In this document: positions 10,884 through 21,126 of the stretch, one piece after another
How positions within the stretch are numbered: position 1 is the stretch's first letter
Layout: every line of letters starts with the position of its first letter
From: Catenaria anguillulae PL171
Taxonomy: Eukaryota; Blastocladiomycota; Blastocladiomycetes; Blastocladiales; Catenariaceae
DNA length: 64,000 bases
NCBI GenBank assembly: GCA_002102555.1
Contig: MCFL01000024.1
Location: forward strand, 248,001-312,000
Direction: 5' to 3'
Made by a program: the position numbers and the translations under genes
Notes under the pieces: generated by a model
What the model saw: the letters and a program-made list of their open reading frames with translations, nothing else
The model's database searches: none
What the model was told of the DNA's origin: nothing

Positions 10884-13205
10884 ATGTCGCCACCAGCAGC
10901 AGCCGCCAACAGCACCTCAGGCTCAGCTCAGCCGAGGCAGCCACACGCCGATCCGGTGGGAGTGGCATCACCCGGCGTCAGCGCCCAGTCCAACCCGCTG
11001 TCGGATGCCTGGGCCGCCTGGATCGAGCAGCTCGTCGACGACCGCGTCCACCGCCGACTCTCGGAGCACTCCGCTTCGCCCGATCCTTCCTCTGCATTAT
11101 CCTGCATACCCGTCGGACCAAGCAGTAAACGGCTGTCTCTGACTCGAAGCAAACCCCGAGTACTCCGCCAGCAGCAGCAGGAAAAGTCCACGACCGCACA
11201 CAGCCCTCAAGCTACACCGCGCTTGCCGCCTGCTTCCACCCCGCTTTCAGACAGCGACGACTCTGTCGAGGTCGTTGTGCTCGAAGACAGCGACTCGGAC
11301 TCGCATGGCAGCCCATCTGCAAGGGACGAGGACGGGTGGATCGACGAGGAACATACCGACACTGACCTTGTCACCTCTGCAGCTGCAGGACGAGATGGCG
11401 GCGCGAGTAATGGCAACTCGACGGGCATTGACGACGACGATGATGCTTCGTCCACCTCTTCTTCATCGTCCAGTGCCACAGACCCTTCCTCTGTATCTGG
11501 TAGCAGTGACCGAAACCACCATCACCATCACCCGGGGCTCACGCTCGACCGCCTGTATCGCAGCTTTCGCGCATTCAAAATCACGCGCGAACGCAAGTAC
11601 GCCCAGCTCGTGAGCCACGTGCGTACGGTCCAGGTGCTTGTTGCTCAGTGCTTTCTGGATATCGAGGATCTCAAGCAGGTCACAAATCAGTTGTGCCAGC
11701 ATGCGAACGCGCAAATCATGAGTGGTACCGCTGCTGCCGGGTATGGTGTGTATGGGAATGGGCACCAGCAACACAACAAGCAGACGGCGGTGGTGTTTTC
11801 GGGCAACGATCAGTCCATTTCAGCATCCAACTACTCGTCATCCACGGCTTCGTCGTCGTCTTCATCCTCATCATCGTCAACGTCGGCAGTGTCCAATGCC
11901 AACAACAATACTCCTCCACTATCGTCGTCCCCCCGCTCTGTCCCCATTTCGCCACGGCATCAACATCACCAGCATCACATCACACCAACCTCGACCCCAC
12001 CTCTCCCGATCCGCCCCGTCGCGTCTGCCGTGGAAGGCTCTGCAGCTGCGCTCCGCACCCTGCTGGAGCAATGCGACGATCCATCCCTGGTCGGCGCATT
12101 TAGCGTCTCGATGCCGTCACCCACGACTTCTGCTGCGGGCCACTCGTCTTCGTCTGCATCCTCGTCCACGTCGTCGGCCATGTCAACGCACGCAGGCAGC
12201 GCTCCTTCCACATCCACCGGCACCATGGCTGCAGGAGCACCCGCATCATCATCCGTGACAACGGCCTCGTCGGGCACATCTACCATGGCTGCCCTTGCGC
12301 ACCTACTTGAATCGTGCTCGCCCGTCATGGCGTCTGGCAAGCTCACGTCAGGCCACTCGCCGCTCACCTCGTCGTCCACCACGCGCCTGCCCATCTCGCC
12401 ACCAAGGCGCCATGCGCACTTGACGTCACCCTCTGCCACTTCGCTCCACTCGTACTCTCAGTCACAGTCGCAATCGTCGCAATCGCACCAGCCGTGGCCT
12501 AACTCGTCATCAAATCCACGCTCGCCAACACCCAAATCACCGAAAATCCGTGTGGGCTTACCCACACCGCTTGCGCGCATGGCCGCGGCCGCCAACCTGA
12601 CGTCAACCTCGTCTTCGTCTGCATACTCTTCGACCCACGCGGGCGTGCCTTCCCCGTCCGCAGCCGCCTCGGCACACTTTACTCATCCACCGCCATTTTC
12701 GCCTGGCCCTTTCGCCTCGTCGCCCGCCACCAACACGCCCATGCTGCCGCCCACGCCCACACGTTCGGGGACCGCAGGCGACGCGTTCCGCAAACTTGCG
12801 CCGCCGCCGCCACCGCCGGCGCCAGCACCCGCGGCATGGACTTCCGGATCGCCGACGACCAATGTGTTTACGCACCGGAACGCATCCACCACCTCCGTGT
12901 CGGGCACGGGTGTGGGCACAATGGTGGATCCCCAAGTGCTGGCCATCTTGAACTCGCCGCGTGCAGTGGCACGCAAAGCACACAAGCCCCGGCATTCGCC
13001 GGGAAAGCCTACCGACCGAATTGGTGCAACCGCTGCTGGAACGGGCGAGGAGAGTGCGACGGGATCGTCGCCCATGCAAGGCGGCAGTGGCAGCGGCAGC
13101 GGCAGTGCTCAGCGGTTGGCGTGGCCGGCATTGGCAGAGCATACCAGTCCGACGCAGGCGAGTGCAGCGCCCGCGTCTGCGTCTGCGTCTACGCCTGGAT
13201 CGTGA
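10884..13205 (+). CDS. Ser-rich, largely disordered protein with SIM-like motif
   Basis: An uninterrupted 773-residue frame. Most of it is Ser/Pro/Thr/Ala/His low complexity, including a run of five His (NHHHHHPG) and long Ser runs. Near residues 128-140 the sequence DSVEVVVLEDSDSDS is a textbook SUMO-interacting motif: four hydrophobics followed by acids and serines. The only stretch that looks folded is about residues 215-275 (LTLDRLYRSFRAFKITRERK onward to QVTNQLCQHANAQIM), an amphipathic helical segment. A polyproline run and LLEQCDDPS/LLESCSPV repeats occur later. I do not recognise a family, and nuclear or signalling-scaffold roles are only a guess. The ATG at 10884 is the first in frame with coding-like composition. 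Confidence 0.62.
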   Translation: MSPPAAAANSTSGSAQPRQPHADPVGVASPGVSAQSNPLSDAWAAWIEQLVDDRVHRRLSEHSASPDPSSALSCIPVGPSSKRLSLTRSKPRVLRQQQQEKSTTAHSPQATPRLPPASTPLSDSDDSVEVVVLEDSDSDSHGSPSARDEDGWIDEEHTDTDLVTSAAAGRDGGASNGNSTGIDDDDDASSTSSSSSSATDPSSVSGSSDRNHHHHHPGLTLDRLYRSFRAFKITRERKYAQLVSHVRTVQVLVAQCFLDIEDLKQVTNQLCQHANAQIMSGTAAAGYGVYGNGHQQHNKQTAVVFSGNDQSISASNYSSSTASSSSSSSSSSTSAVSNANNNTPPLSSSPRSVPISPRHQHHQHHITPTSTPPLPIRPVASAVEGSAAALRTLLEQCDDPSLVGAFSVSMPSPTTSAAGHSSSSASSSTSSAMSTHAGSAPSTSTGTMAAGAPASSSVTTASSGTSTMAALAHLLESCSPVMASGKLTSGHSPLTSSSTTRLPISPPRRHAHLTSPSATSLHSYSQSQSQSSQSHQPWPNSSSNPRSPTPKSPKIRVGLPTPLARMAAAANLTSTSSSSAYSSTHAGVPSPSAAASAHFTHPPPFSPGPFASSPATNTPMLPPTPTRSGTAGDAFRKLAPPPPPPAPAPAAWTSGSPTTNVFTHRNASTTSVSGTGVGTMVDPQVLAILNSPRAVARKAHKPRHSPGKPTDRIGATAAGTGEESATGSSPMQGGSGSGSGSAQRLAWPALAEHTSPTQASAAPASASASTPGS

Positions 13206-13622
13206 AAGGGATGGTTGCAATTGGTTGATTGGATTTCGATTACACGCTTCATGTTTTGAACGGTTTTGTGCAAGGCCGCCGCATCTTCTTTTCAAGGCAT
13301 GGTCCCCTTAAGTTTTGGTGTTTCTCTTGTTGTTGCCATCGATTTTTATCCTGTTCATTGTGTCTGTATACTTTCTCCTGCCCCTTACCAAGCCCATCCC
13401 CGCATCAAACTTGCACGTTGTTCCCCATTCCATTTCGAACGAGGAGTTGCATTTCGTAGGACGAGTCAATATATACAAGACGTCCATCACGAGAAAAGAT
13501 TGGGAACCATGAGCCGGCCGCGGAGCTCCGATGGGCCAATGAAAGATATGGACAAATGAAAGCAACGAGAGGTGGTGGGGTGTTGTTGAAGATGGACCCA
13601 GTGAACATCTGGAAAGGTTACC
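13206..13622. other. Intergenic region between convergent genes
   Basis: 417 bases between the Ser-rich gene (plus) and the NDUFA4-like gene (minus), which converge here. Nothing beyond the two 3' regions is supported. Confidence 0.35.
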
Positions 13623-14075
13623 TTACTGGGCCTTGCTTTGCCACGACACGGGATCAACGCCCTGGTTGGCGCGCAAGCGCAAGTGCGGGTCGTACACGGT
13701 CTTGTCCCACATTTTGTAGAAGGCATCTACATACACACGAGGGATCATGTCATGTCATGGCATTGCGATATGATGCATGAGTATGCGTTGAGTTCGGTTG
13801 CCGATAACGACGACGCGTCCGTTCGTTGGAGAGCAGCAAGAACGTACAGCCAAGGCCGGCAGTCACGGCGGAAAACAGAGGCACGAGTTCTGGGGTTTGG
13901 CGAATGAACGAGGCGGCAGACCGGCTACATGTGGACGATAGCAGAGACAGCGTGTGTCAATCATAAAGGTTGGGAACCGGACACGGTTGGGACAACGGAG
14001 GCAGGACGGGCCGGGGCCATCAGCGTTCACGTACCGCGTCTTGCCACGAACGAGACCAGCGAGAAGACCGCTCAT
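13623..14075 (-). CDS. NDUFA4/MLRQ-like mitochondrial respiratory subunit
   Basis: Three small exons on the minus strand (14075-14035, 13924-13848, 13726-13623) encode 73 residues. All donors are GTACGT-type, all acceptors are TAG, and phases fit exactly. After an N-terminal MSGLLAGLVRGK leader the protein reads FIRQTPELVPLFSAVTAGLG followed by YAFYKMWDKTVYDPHLRLRA. The xxP-LVPLF-----G-G-----hydrophobic helix, then W-K--DP-L pattern, is the NDUFA4/B12D (MLRQ) family. These are single-helix inner-membrane proteins associated with complex I/IV. The canonical C-terminal NPEPW region is replaced here by ANQGVDPVSWQSKAQ. Each exon is too short to stand out as an open frame. Confidence 0.78.
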
Positions 14076-14915
14076 GATGATGAAAATGGAATGGGGAAAT
14101 AGTTGCGAAGTTGTTTTCAGTAGGAAAATTGCGTAGCTATCGCGCGTGATGGTGGCAATGCAATACCAACAACGAAGAAAGAGGGAGGGGACCGCCTCCC
14201 TTTTGTACTCTTGCCACTTGCAAACGAGTCCTTTTTCTTCCGTTAACATGAATAAATTGGCTCGCTCTCTCCAGATTGCCCGCAAAAGTGCGCAAGTGCC
14301 ACCTGCTGGAGAAGAAAAACTGACCGCGTGACCGCTTTTTTTTTTCGTGACAAAATCCATTAACATCGCAATACTTGCCGCTGTTGCCGCTGGGGCCTCT
14401 CATCTGTTCGCGGCGTTCTTGCGGGCTTGGTGTCATGTCCTTCGTCCAGTGGGCAACGCCACCGGCGAACGTGCCAACTCGTGCATCCCAACGTGAACCG
14501 AGCTCGAGCATGTCGTGCCTTGCATGGCCTTTTGAGGTCAGAGGCACGCACGTTCGGGATGGGGTTTCCGTTGGCAAGAGAGTGAGGGCATAGTAGGTAA
14601 CATGTATTTAAATACAACAAAACCAGGGTGGAGGGGGAGACAATAGCAATACCAATTGATCGAGAAGACAACAACAAAAAAAGCGAGTGGCAAGGATCCG
14701 TGAAACCCAAAAAGCAAGACAAGAAAACGACGATGAGAAAAAAAAATGAGATGTGTTGCGCACTGTAGTAGTGTGTGTGGCGACGGTGGGTGATTGAGTA
14801 AAGAAAACATACGGCGTACACGAAAGAGGCAGCAGCAGATCGGAACAAAGACAACAACAGGATGGCTGTTGAACAAAAAAAGGTGGACTGACTAGTAGAA
14901 AAAACCGGGGGTTCT
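14076..14915. other. Intergenic region
   Basis: This 840 bp stretch lies between two minus-strand genes. It holds the promoter of the NDUFA4-like gene (right of 14076) and the 3' region of the phosphatase. T and A runs (14335-14345, 14740-14748) and TATTTAAATA near 14605 are visible. Minus-strand frames are open here, but their composition gives no reason to call a gene. Confidence 0.35.
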
Positions 14916-17831
14916 TTACTGAGACACGTCCATGCGATCGTCATCCAATTCGCCACTGGGCAACGGATCCCGGCCCTCGTCCTGCCGCCGGATACCTTGC
15001 ATGTCCTCGTGCTCGTCCTCGTCGTCATCGCGAAAAAAGCCCTTGAACCCAACCGCGCTTGGCGTCGGACACTCGCCCTCGACCACCCGAGGTGTTGGTG
15101 GCAATGCTGCCAATCCACCCGCGCCGTTGGCGCTCGCGCGTGCAGCCGCCGCCTGCATGCGCATGCCCTTGCGCAATCCAGTCGGGGCGCTCGCCAGCAG
15201 CGGCGGCGGCGGGGCCAGCCGTTTGCCAACGAGTGCGGGCACGGGCGGAACATGGCTTAGGGAAGTCAAGGGCGTTGCGGGCTCCACGGGCAATTGAATG
15301 TCGAGTTCGGGCGGAATTGCAAGCATGGGCGGTAGAGGCGGCGGCGGCGCGGCAGATGCCAGAGTCGGAGCCGACGACTGCGGATACGCCAAAGCAGAAG
15401 CAGAAGCGGGCGGCAAGGCGGGGACGGGCGGCACATTATCGCCGAGACCAACAATCATGGGGAGCGTTGGCGCAAGTGACACAACGGGCGCAGATGTGGC
15501 GGCGGCCCCTCCCTCAGGGGCGCGCGGTAAATTGATGGTGTTGATCCTTGGCGGCGGCGTGCCGCGCTTCATTTTGATGGGCGGCTTGCTAAGCAAGAGT
15601 GTCGGCGCAGGCGATGCCACGACCGGCTGAACGTCTGAAACATGTGCTGCAGTTGTTGTTGTTGGTGGTGGTGGTGGCAGTGCGAGCTGGAATGAAGGTG
15701 GAACTATGGGCACCGCAGGAACTTGATCGGAAGCGTCATGCATGTCCGGAAGCGGATAGCTTGCGGGAATGTTTGGGTTGCTTCTCGACCTCGGGCGACT
15801 CGAGGCTGCTCCACCACCATGTGCGCCTGCTGCTGCTGCGCCTGCTGCTGCTGCTGCTGCTGCCGACGATGCAACCACGGGCGTCAGCATTCCCGACACG
15901 TGAGGCGTGCGCGGCGTCCCGAGGGGCGAGCCCGCGACTGCCGCGGCAGCTGCCACGGCCGCTTGTGCCTGAGCGGCGGCTTTGGCGTTGGCGCTCATGG
16001 GGCCCGCCCTTGTTGCGGCCATGAGGTCCGGGTCCGTCAGTGGGAATGCATCGAGCATGGCGGATTGCGGCGACACGAGCGACGTGTGTGCGGAAATGGA
16101 CGAAGTGATGGAACAAATGGATGACATGTGCGGGTTGCGCGCCGGGCCGGATGCTAGTCGAGTCGGCGTGGCACTGCCCGGGGCACAAGACAACGAGGAG
16201 GACGACGATGACGACGCCAAGGGCAATGCTGGAGATGATGTACCGAGGGTCGGCGTCGAGATGGTGGCAGCTGATAACCGCCGGATGGGTCTTGCGGGCG
16301 ATGCAAATGCCATGGGCGAGTCGACTGACGCGGCCGTGAGCGGGGTAGCGGGTGGATGCAGACCAAACGAATCGTCGTGTCCGAGCGGTGTGGGCAAGGA
16401 AGTGAATGCCGTCATGAACGAGCACGGCGTGTCGGGTGGCGACGACGTGGCAGATTCGGGATGTGATGCGGCACGCGCATGCGCAGCGGTTGTGGCAACC
16501 AGCATGACTTGCGCAACGTGGTCCATGAGTGGTGGTGGTGGTGGCGGTGGCAGAGGGCGTGTGTGTTGAGCATGTCCGTTGTCCACGTCCATCATGTCGT
16601 CGACATGGTCGTCGTGCCGGTCAAGCTTGGATGACAATGAGTGCGCCTGGTGCTCTGCAGCAACGGCAACGGATGGGGGATTGGCAAGCAATGCGGCTGG
16701 TGAATCCGTTGGCTGATTGTTTCGTTCGGGCGATGCATCCAACGAAAGAGATTGAGGAGGAGGAGGAGGAGGATGGTCACCAGGCAACTCGAGGTCCATG
16801 GCAAACTCGACGAGCTGGCAAACGAGGTGCATGTTTGGCGAAATGTTGCGACGTGCCTTGACATGCTCGTACGCGGTGCGAAACCCCCATTTTGCCTTCC
16901 ACATGAGGTAGGCCAAGACCACGGCTGCGGATCGTGACACGCCGCACATGCAATGGACGAGCACGGGGCGGCCCGCCACGAGATGCGTGTCGATAAAGGC
17001 GAGTGCCGTGGGCAGGTGGTCGGCCAGGTTGGGAGCGTGCGACATGGGAATGTGCAAGTAGTGGGTGGCGCGGTTGGCCTGAGCGGTACGCGGCGACAGT
17101 GGAGCGAGTTCCTCGGCGACGTTGAGGACGGCAATCGAGTCTGGTGGAACTGAGGGGATGGACCCGAGGCCAGCACGCAGGTAATGGAGCGAGTGCTGTG
17201 AGCCGAGGTAGAGGTTGTTGGCCACCAGTGTTGGCGGGTAAAGCGAGGGCGAGACCAGCATGGGCTGGTCGGTGGGGTCCATGAGGAGGGGTGACGTTGG
17301 GAGCGAGAGCGACAGGGAACGGGAGGCTCGGCGTTGAAGGAGCGATGGGCGGGCACTGTTGCTGGTATTTGTGGAGGACGATGAGGACGAGTTGGAGTTT
17401 GAGCGTGGGCGCACGCCCAAAGGTAGAGTCGCAGCACCAGCCGCCGCCGCCTCGGCCGAAGGAATGAGGGGCGAGGACGACGTGGAGGGAATGAAGGGCA
17501 GGGGTGAGGGGTCGGGCGATGACAGGGAGGACGGGTTATGGTTGTGGCTGTGGTTGTGGCTGTGGCGATGAGCGAGAGGCAGAGACGGGGGAACAGAGAC
17601 GGAGACGGAGGCGAGCGAAAGCGGGCGCATCATGGGTGTGGGAGTGGGCCGGGACGTCGGCGCAGGAACGGCAGAGTCGGCCGGCGTCGGGTGTTGCGGA
17701 TGTGGATGGTTCAAGGTCAGGCTGGAAGTGCGCAGAGTGTTGAGCGTGGCATTGGCATTGGTATTGGTATTGGTATTGGCACTGTTGGCAGACGAAGGCA
17801 TTCTTGCTTGCAATTGCATTTTGGCAACCAT
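14916..17831 (-). CDS. Large dual-specificity protein phosphatase
   Basis: One uninterrupted frame of 971 residues. A dual-specificity phosphatase domain spans about residues 185-335. It opens with LVANNLYLGSQHSLHYL, has VLNVAEE in the first strand, and the P-loop VLVHCMCGVSRSAAVVLAYL with catalytic Cys at about residue 294 (HC-x5-R). AYEHVKARRNISPNMHL follows, where the Asn-Pro-like helix of MAPK phosphatases usually lies. The flanks are unusually long: an N-terminal part with NTNTNTN and HSHNHSHNHN repeats, and about 630 C-terminal residues rich in Pro, Ala and Ser with several PPPPP tracts. Such flanks suggest docking or regulation, but I recognise no second domain. The ATG at 17831 is chosen over the frame's upstream extension because that extension lacks coding character. 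Confidence 0.82.
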   Translation of the reverse strand: MVAKMQLQARMPSSANSANTNTNTNANATLNTLRTSSLTLNHPHPQHPTPADSAVPAPTSRPTPTPMMRPLSLASVSVSVPPSLPLAHRHSHNHSHNHNPSSLSSPDPSPLPFIPSTSSSPLIPSAEAAAAGAATLPLGVRPRSNSNSSSSSSTNTSNSARPSLLQRRASRSLSLSLPTSPLLMDPTDQPMLVSPSLYPPTLVANNLYLGSQHSLHYLRAGLGSIPSVPPDSIAVLNVAEELAPLSPRTAQANRATHYLHIPMSHAPNLADHLPTALAFIDTHLVAGRPVLVHCMCGVSRSAAVVLAYLMWKAKWGFRTAYEHVKARRNISPNMHLVCQLVEFAMDLELPGDHPPPPPPQSLSLDASPERNNQPTDSPAALLANPPSVAVAAEHQAHSLSSKLDRHDDHVDDMMDVDNGHAQHTRPLPPPPPPPLMDHVAQVMLVATTAAHARAASHPESATSSPPDTPCSFMTAFTSLPTPLGHDDSFGLHPPATPLTAASVDSPMAFASPARPIRRLSAATISTPTLGTSSPALPLASSSSSSSLSCAPGSATPTRLASGPARNPHMSSICSITSSISAHTSLVSPQSAMLDAFPLTDPDLMAATRAGPMSANAKAAAQAQAAVAAAAAVAGSPLGTPRTPHVSGMLTPVVASSAAAAAAAGAAAAGAHGGGAASSRPRSRSNPNIPASYPLPDMHDASDQVPAVPIVPPSFQLALPPPPPTTTTAAHVSDVQPVVASPAPTLLLSKPPIKMKRGTPPPRINTINLPRAPEGGAAATSAPVVSLAPTLPMIVGLGDNVPPVPALPPASASALAYPQSSAPTLASAAPPPPLPPMLAIPPELDIQLPVEPATPLTSLSHVPPVPALVGKRLAPPPPLLASAPTGLRKGMRMQAAAARASANGAGGLAALPPTPRVVEGECPTPSAVGFKGFFRDDDEDEHEDMQGIRRQDEGRDPLPSGELDDDRMDVSQ
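17535..17570 (-). repeat. In-frame tandem repeat inside the phosphatase gene
   Basis: A TGGTTGTGGC/TGTGG repeat on the plus strand encodes the HSHNHSHNHN tract of the phosphatase N-terminus on the minus strand. A second such repeat, ATTGGT units at about 17754-17777, encodes NTNTNTN. Both are likely to vary in length between strains. Confidence 0.6.
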
Positions 17832-19909
17832 TGAATAACTTTGCAACGGCCTGGCTCTACATATGTAAACAGGATATGGACTAAGTGCACACATCACCAT
17901 ATGCACATACGGACCAGACACCATCAGTCAGTCACAGGCATTCTAGTTCCACCTGTTCCCCTCCTCTTGGCACAGCCAACTGCCATCTGCATACTGTATA
18001 ACTGCGGGAGCTCATCAACCGCCTGGGCTGGGCTGAATGCTGACCGGCTGGCTGGCCGAGGTAGGGCTAGGCCCAAAAACAACGCACCTGGACAATTGCA
18101 ACCAAAAACCCAAGGATTGCGCTCGTAATGGTCTGTGCGGCGCGGGCGGCACCGAGCTCGAGCTGGACAAGGATGCACTGAACTGGACTTGAACGAGGTC
18201 GACTGTGAGGCAAGCCGTGGCGGCTGGACTGGGCTGGACTGGGCTGTTTGAGGTCGCTTCTGCACACAGAAACAAAAATCAATGAGGCATCAGTCTCAAT
18301 CGGATTCAGCTCTATCATACCCCTGCTGAATGCAAAGGGCACAATGCGGGACAAACCAACAATGCGACGAGTGATTGCGAACGTGGAGGTCGGGGGAGGG
18401 GGGGGGTCAGACAGGATAAGTATTGGTTGGCATGACCCAGTGGTCTGGGTCGTACGCAGATCGCAGTTCGCACACACGCACCGACCAAACAAAAGAACAA
18501 CGCAAAAAATAGTACCAACTTGAACCAATTAGCGCTCCATCTGTCCACCAGATCAGACCAAATTACCTACCACCGTATGGCGATCGTTCTTTGCAGTGCA
18601 GGATCAACGTCTTGTCCCGTTGAGACAGGGGTGGTTGAGAGTAGAGCAAGGTGAATGACTGACTGAGACAGTGGGTGTGTGCGAGGTACTCGAGTGAGTG
18701 AGTGAGGGAGGATAAATACTATCTGTGATGAATGAATTTGGAATGCCAAGGCAGAAGACGCTCCGAGTGTGCCAGTGTGTGAGCGATCAATGGGATCGAT
18801 TGTTTGCAACCAGCAAAGAATTGAAGAAATCATTGGTAGAGCTCGAGGCCGAATATGTCGGTACACCAATAGCACCGATCATGAATGACACATTTGCGGT
18901 GGTGGGACAAACCAATAAAATTGGGAAATGAAAAAAAGGCAGCGATAGTGCTTTGCGCTTGTGCTTACAAGGCACACTGAAAGTGAAAAGAGATGCACCA
19001 TGCATCGCCAGCATGTCGAGGCGTACATAAAGGTAGAGCATGCTTGGCGAAACAGCCGGTGAATCCAACGTAGGAAGTTATCCAGCAAGAAACGTACAGT
19101 ACCGATCCGTCCGAATGAGCGTTTCGGAGAGGGCGGTCAGCCAATAACTTCTTTGAAATTTCTTGTAAATGGTCTTGTCGTCTAAGGATCTCCTTCTGAA
19201 TCGCAAGCAGAAACGAGATAAGAACAGGAAGAGCAAGAACAAGACAGGCGCTTGACACGTCCTTTGCGAGCATGGAATGGGATCCAGCGGTCATTTGTAC
19301 CAACATGGTCGTTTCAGGAAAGAAAAAAAAAAACTGTATAGTGTCGTTGTCTGTTGAAATGCATCAAGCGTGCGTGAGAATTTGCACGGGAGCGGGCGCT
19401 CGCTGCGCGCGCACTTGTGCAAAAGACCGTTTCGAGAGGAAAGAAACAAGAATGTGCGGGGACACATGTCTCACCATGCTTGTGATCGGTTTCTGGCGAT
19501 GAGACCGTACATGTCGCACATTTCCAGCTCAAGGGAATTGGGAATGGGTCTGAGCCCGGTTCTTCGTGGAAGATAAATCTCCTGAGTTGCCAGAGCGACC
19601 GAGAGGTAAACATGAAAGCGGCATAAAACTCGCCGAAAGGAAAGGAAAACATGGCCTTTCGGTTGCGCTGATCGCATTCCAAATAAGCATTGTCCGAAAA
19701 CGCTAGATGGACAGGTCATTTCCAGTGCATTTGCTGCGATATCGATGTGAGTCAGACAGACGAGAATCGAAACCAAAGTGGGACGCCGATCCAAGGCAGG
19801 GAGTCATTCTTGCGCCGCAAGCAGTGTCTGCACAGTACATAGTTGACTCAATGGAAATTGGTATTCACTCTGCGAAACCAGCCAAATGCAAAGGGAATAA
19901 ATCACCACC
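17832..19909. other. Unresolved region, possible multi-exon minus-strand gene
   Basis: No complete gene can be assembled in these 2.1 kb. On the minus strand several segments look coding and are bounded by good splice signals. Examples are a stretch ending AAQTITSAILGFLVAIVQ at a GTGCGT donor (about 18086), and one reading YKKFQRSYWLTALSETLIRT before GTACGT (about 19097). Hydrophobic stretches recur, so one or more small membrane proteins are possible. A CTGGACTGGG direct repeat lies at about 18221-18246. Confidence 0.25.
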
Positions 19910-20881
19910 ATGCCTCGGTCTCTATCTCTGTCTTCGTACTTGCACCCCTTTCTCACTTGCCGGCCGTCAGCTTCAAGTCTTGCATCGATTCCCATCGCTT
20001 CTCACGCCGCCTCTGCCTCTGCCGCCATGATGTCAACCACCGCGTCACCAACATCCGAATACCTCGTCGTTGGCCTCGGCAACCACGGCTCGCCATACAC
20101 CAAGACCAGGCACAATGTGGGCCAGCTGGTGCTGGAACACCTTGCCGAGCGCCTCAACACGCCCTGGGTCAAGTGCCGAGGATACGACCAGGCAACCGTG
20201 TCGCTTGCGGCCGTCATGCATGCCATCGACAAGGACAAGGTCCATTCGTGGATGCCCAAGAGGCCAAAACAACCCAAGACCAGTCCAAAGGCCGCTTCCA
20301 AGCGGGCCAAGGCGGTTTCTCGAAACTTGGCTGATGGATGCCCCGTCGATTCACCACCGCCGGCCGAATCCGCTGATGCAGAAGAGGAGCCACCAGTCCA
20401 GCCCTTGGACCCACACTCGATCCATCTGCGTCTCGTTCGCCTTCACTCGTTCATGAACCTTGCTGGCGACAAGTTCCGGCTCGCACTACGAGACTCGTCC
20501 ATTGCCCCCACGGGCTTTTCCAAATCCTTGCCCGACCGCCCGCCCGTCCTCGTCTTGCACGATCACCTCGACAAACCGCTCGGCACGCTGTCATTCAAAG
20601 CGTCGGGATCTGCGGGCGGCCACAACGGGATCCGGTCCATTCACGCAACACTCAAGTCGGAGCGCGTGGAGCGGTTGCAAGTCGGGATTGGACGGCCAAC
20701 CGACAAGGCTCAGGTGAGCGAGTATGTGTTGCAGCGGTTTGCGCCCGGGGAGGCGATGGGCGTTCGGGAGAGGGTGGCGCCTGTGGCATGGGCGCTGGTG
20801 TGCGAGTGGGTCGAGAGGGTGGCGAGAGAGCAAGATGGAGTACCGGTCCTGTGTAAAGTCGGGTTGAGTGACGATGAGTAA
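19910..20881 (+). CDS. Peptidyl-tRNA hydrolase, bacterial-type, probably mitochondrial
   Basis: Single exon, 323 residues. The bacterial-type Pth fold is clear: YLVVGLGNHGSPYTKTRHNV (substrate Asn and catalytic His of TRHN), HSFMNLAGDKFR (FMN-G), VLVLHDHLDKPLGTLSFKAS (catalytic Asp), GSAGGHNGIRSI and RLQVGIGRP. It cleaves peptidyl-tRNA released from stalled ribosomes. The first 40 residues (PRSLSLSSYLHPF... Ser/Ala-rich, no acids) look like a mitochondrial presequence, which favours the ATG at 19910 over the inner ATGs at 20027/20030. An insert of about 50 Lys/Pro/Glu-rich residues (from about residue 120) separates the first strand pair from the FMN motif. That insert is absent from bacterial enzymes I know. 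Confidence 0.9.
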   Translation: MPRSLSLSSYLHPFLTCRPSASSLASIPIASHAASASAAMMSTTASPTSEYLVVGLGNHGSPYTKTRHNVGQLVLEHLAERLNTPWVKCRGYDQATVSLAAVMHAIDKDKVHSWMPKRPKQPKTSPKAASKRAKAVSRNLADGCPVDSPPPAESADAEEEPPVQPLDPHSIHLRLVRLHSFMNLAGDKFRLALRDSSIAPTGFSKSLPDRPPVLVLHDHLDKPLGTLSFKASGSAGGHNGIRSIHATLKSERVERLQVGIGRPTDKAQVSEYVLQRFAPGEAMGVRERVAPVAWALVCEWVERVAREQDGVPVLCKVGLSDDE

Positions 20882-21126
20882 GAACAAATGGCGTGACGAC
20901 CTGAACTAGAATCCATTCATGATTTCATCCCGGAATGCAAAGCAACACGAGATTCGGGGAGCTCGATACGAAGTTATATACACGATAATATACATAACAG
21001 AAGGACATGCCTGCTTCAAGTTGGACCCGATGCAATGCAATGCAATAATCTTTCCGACATGCCGTGAGTGCGCCCTCGACAAAGACAAGCACCCATTCCA
21101 TTCGGTCCCATTTTCGCACTGCACTC

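Noticed and set aside
14360-15253. Minus-strand frame of about 297 residues overlapping the phosphatase 3' end
   Set aside because: Its right half is a shifted frame of the phosphatase and its left half has no recognisable sequence. The phosphatase frame ends cleanly at 14916.
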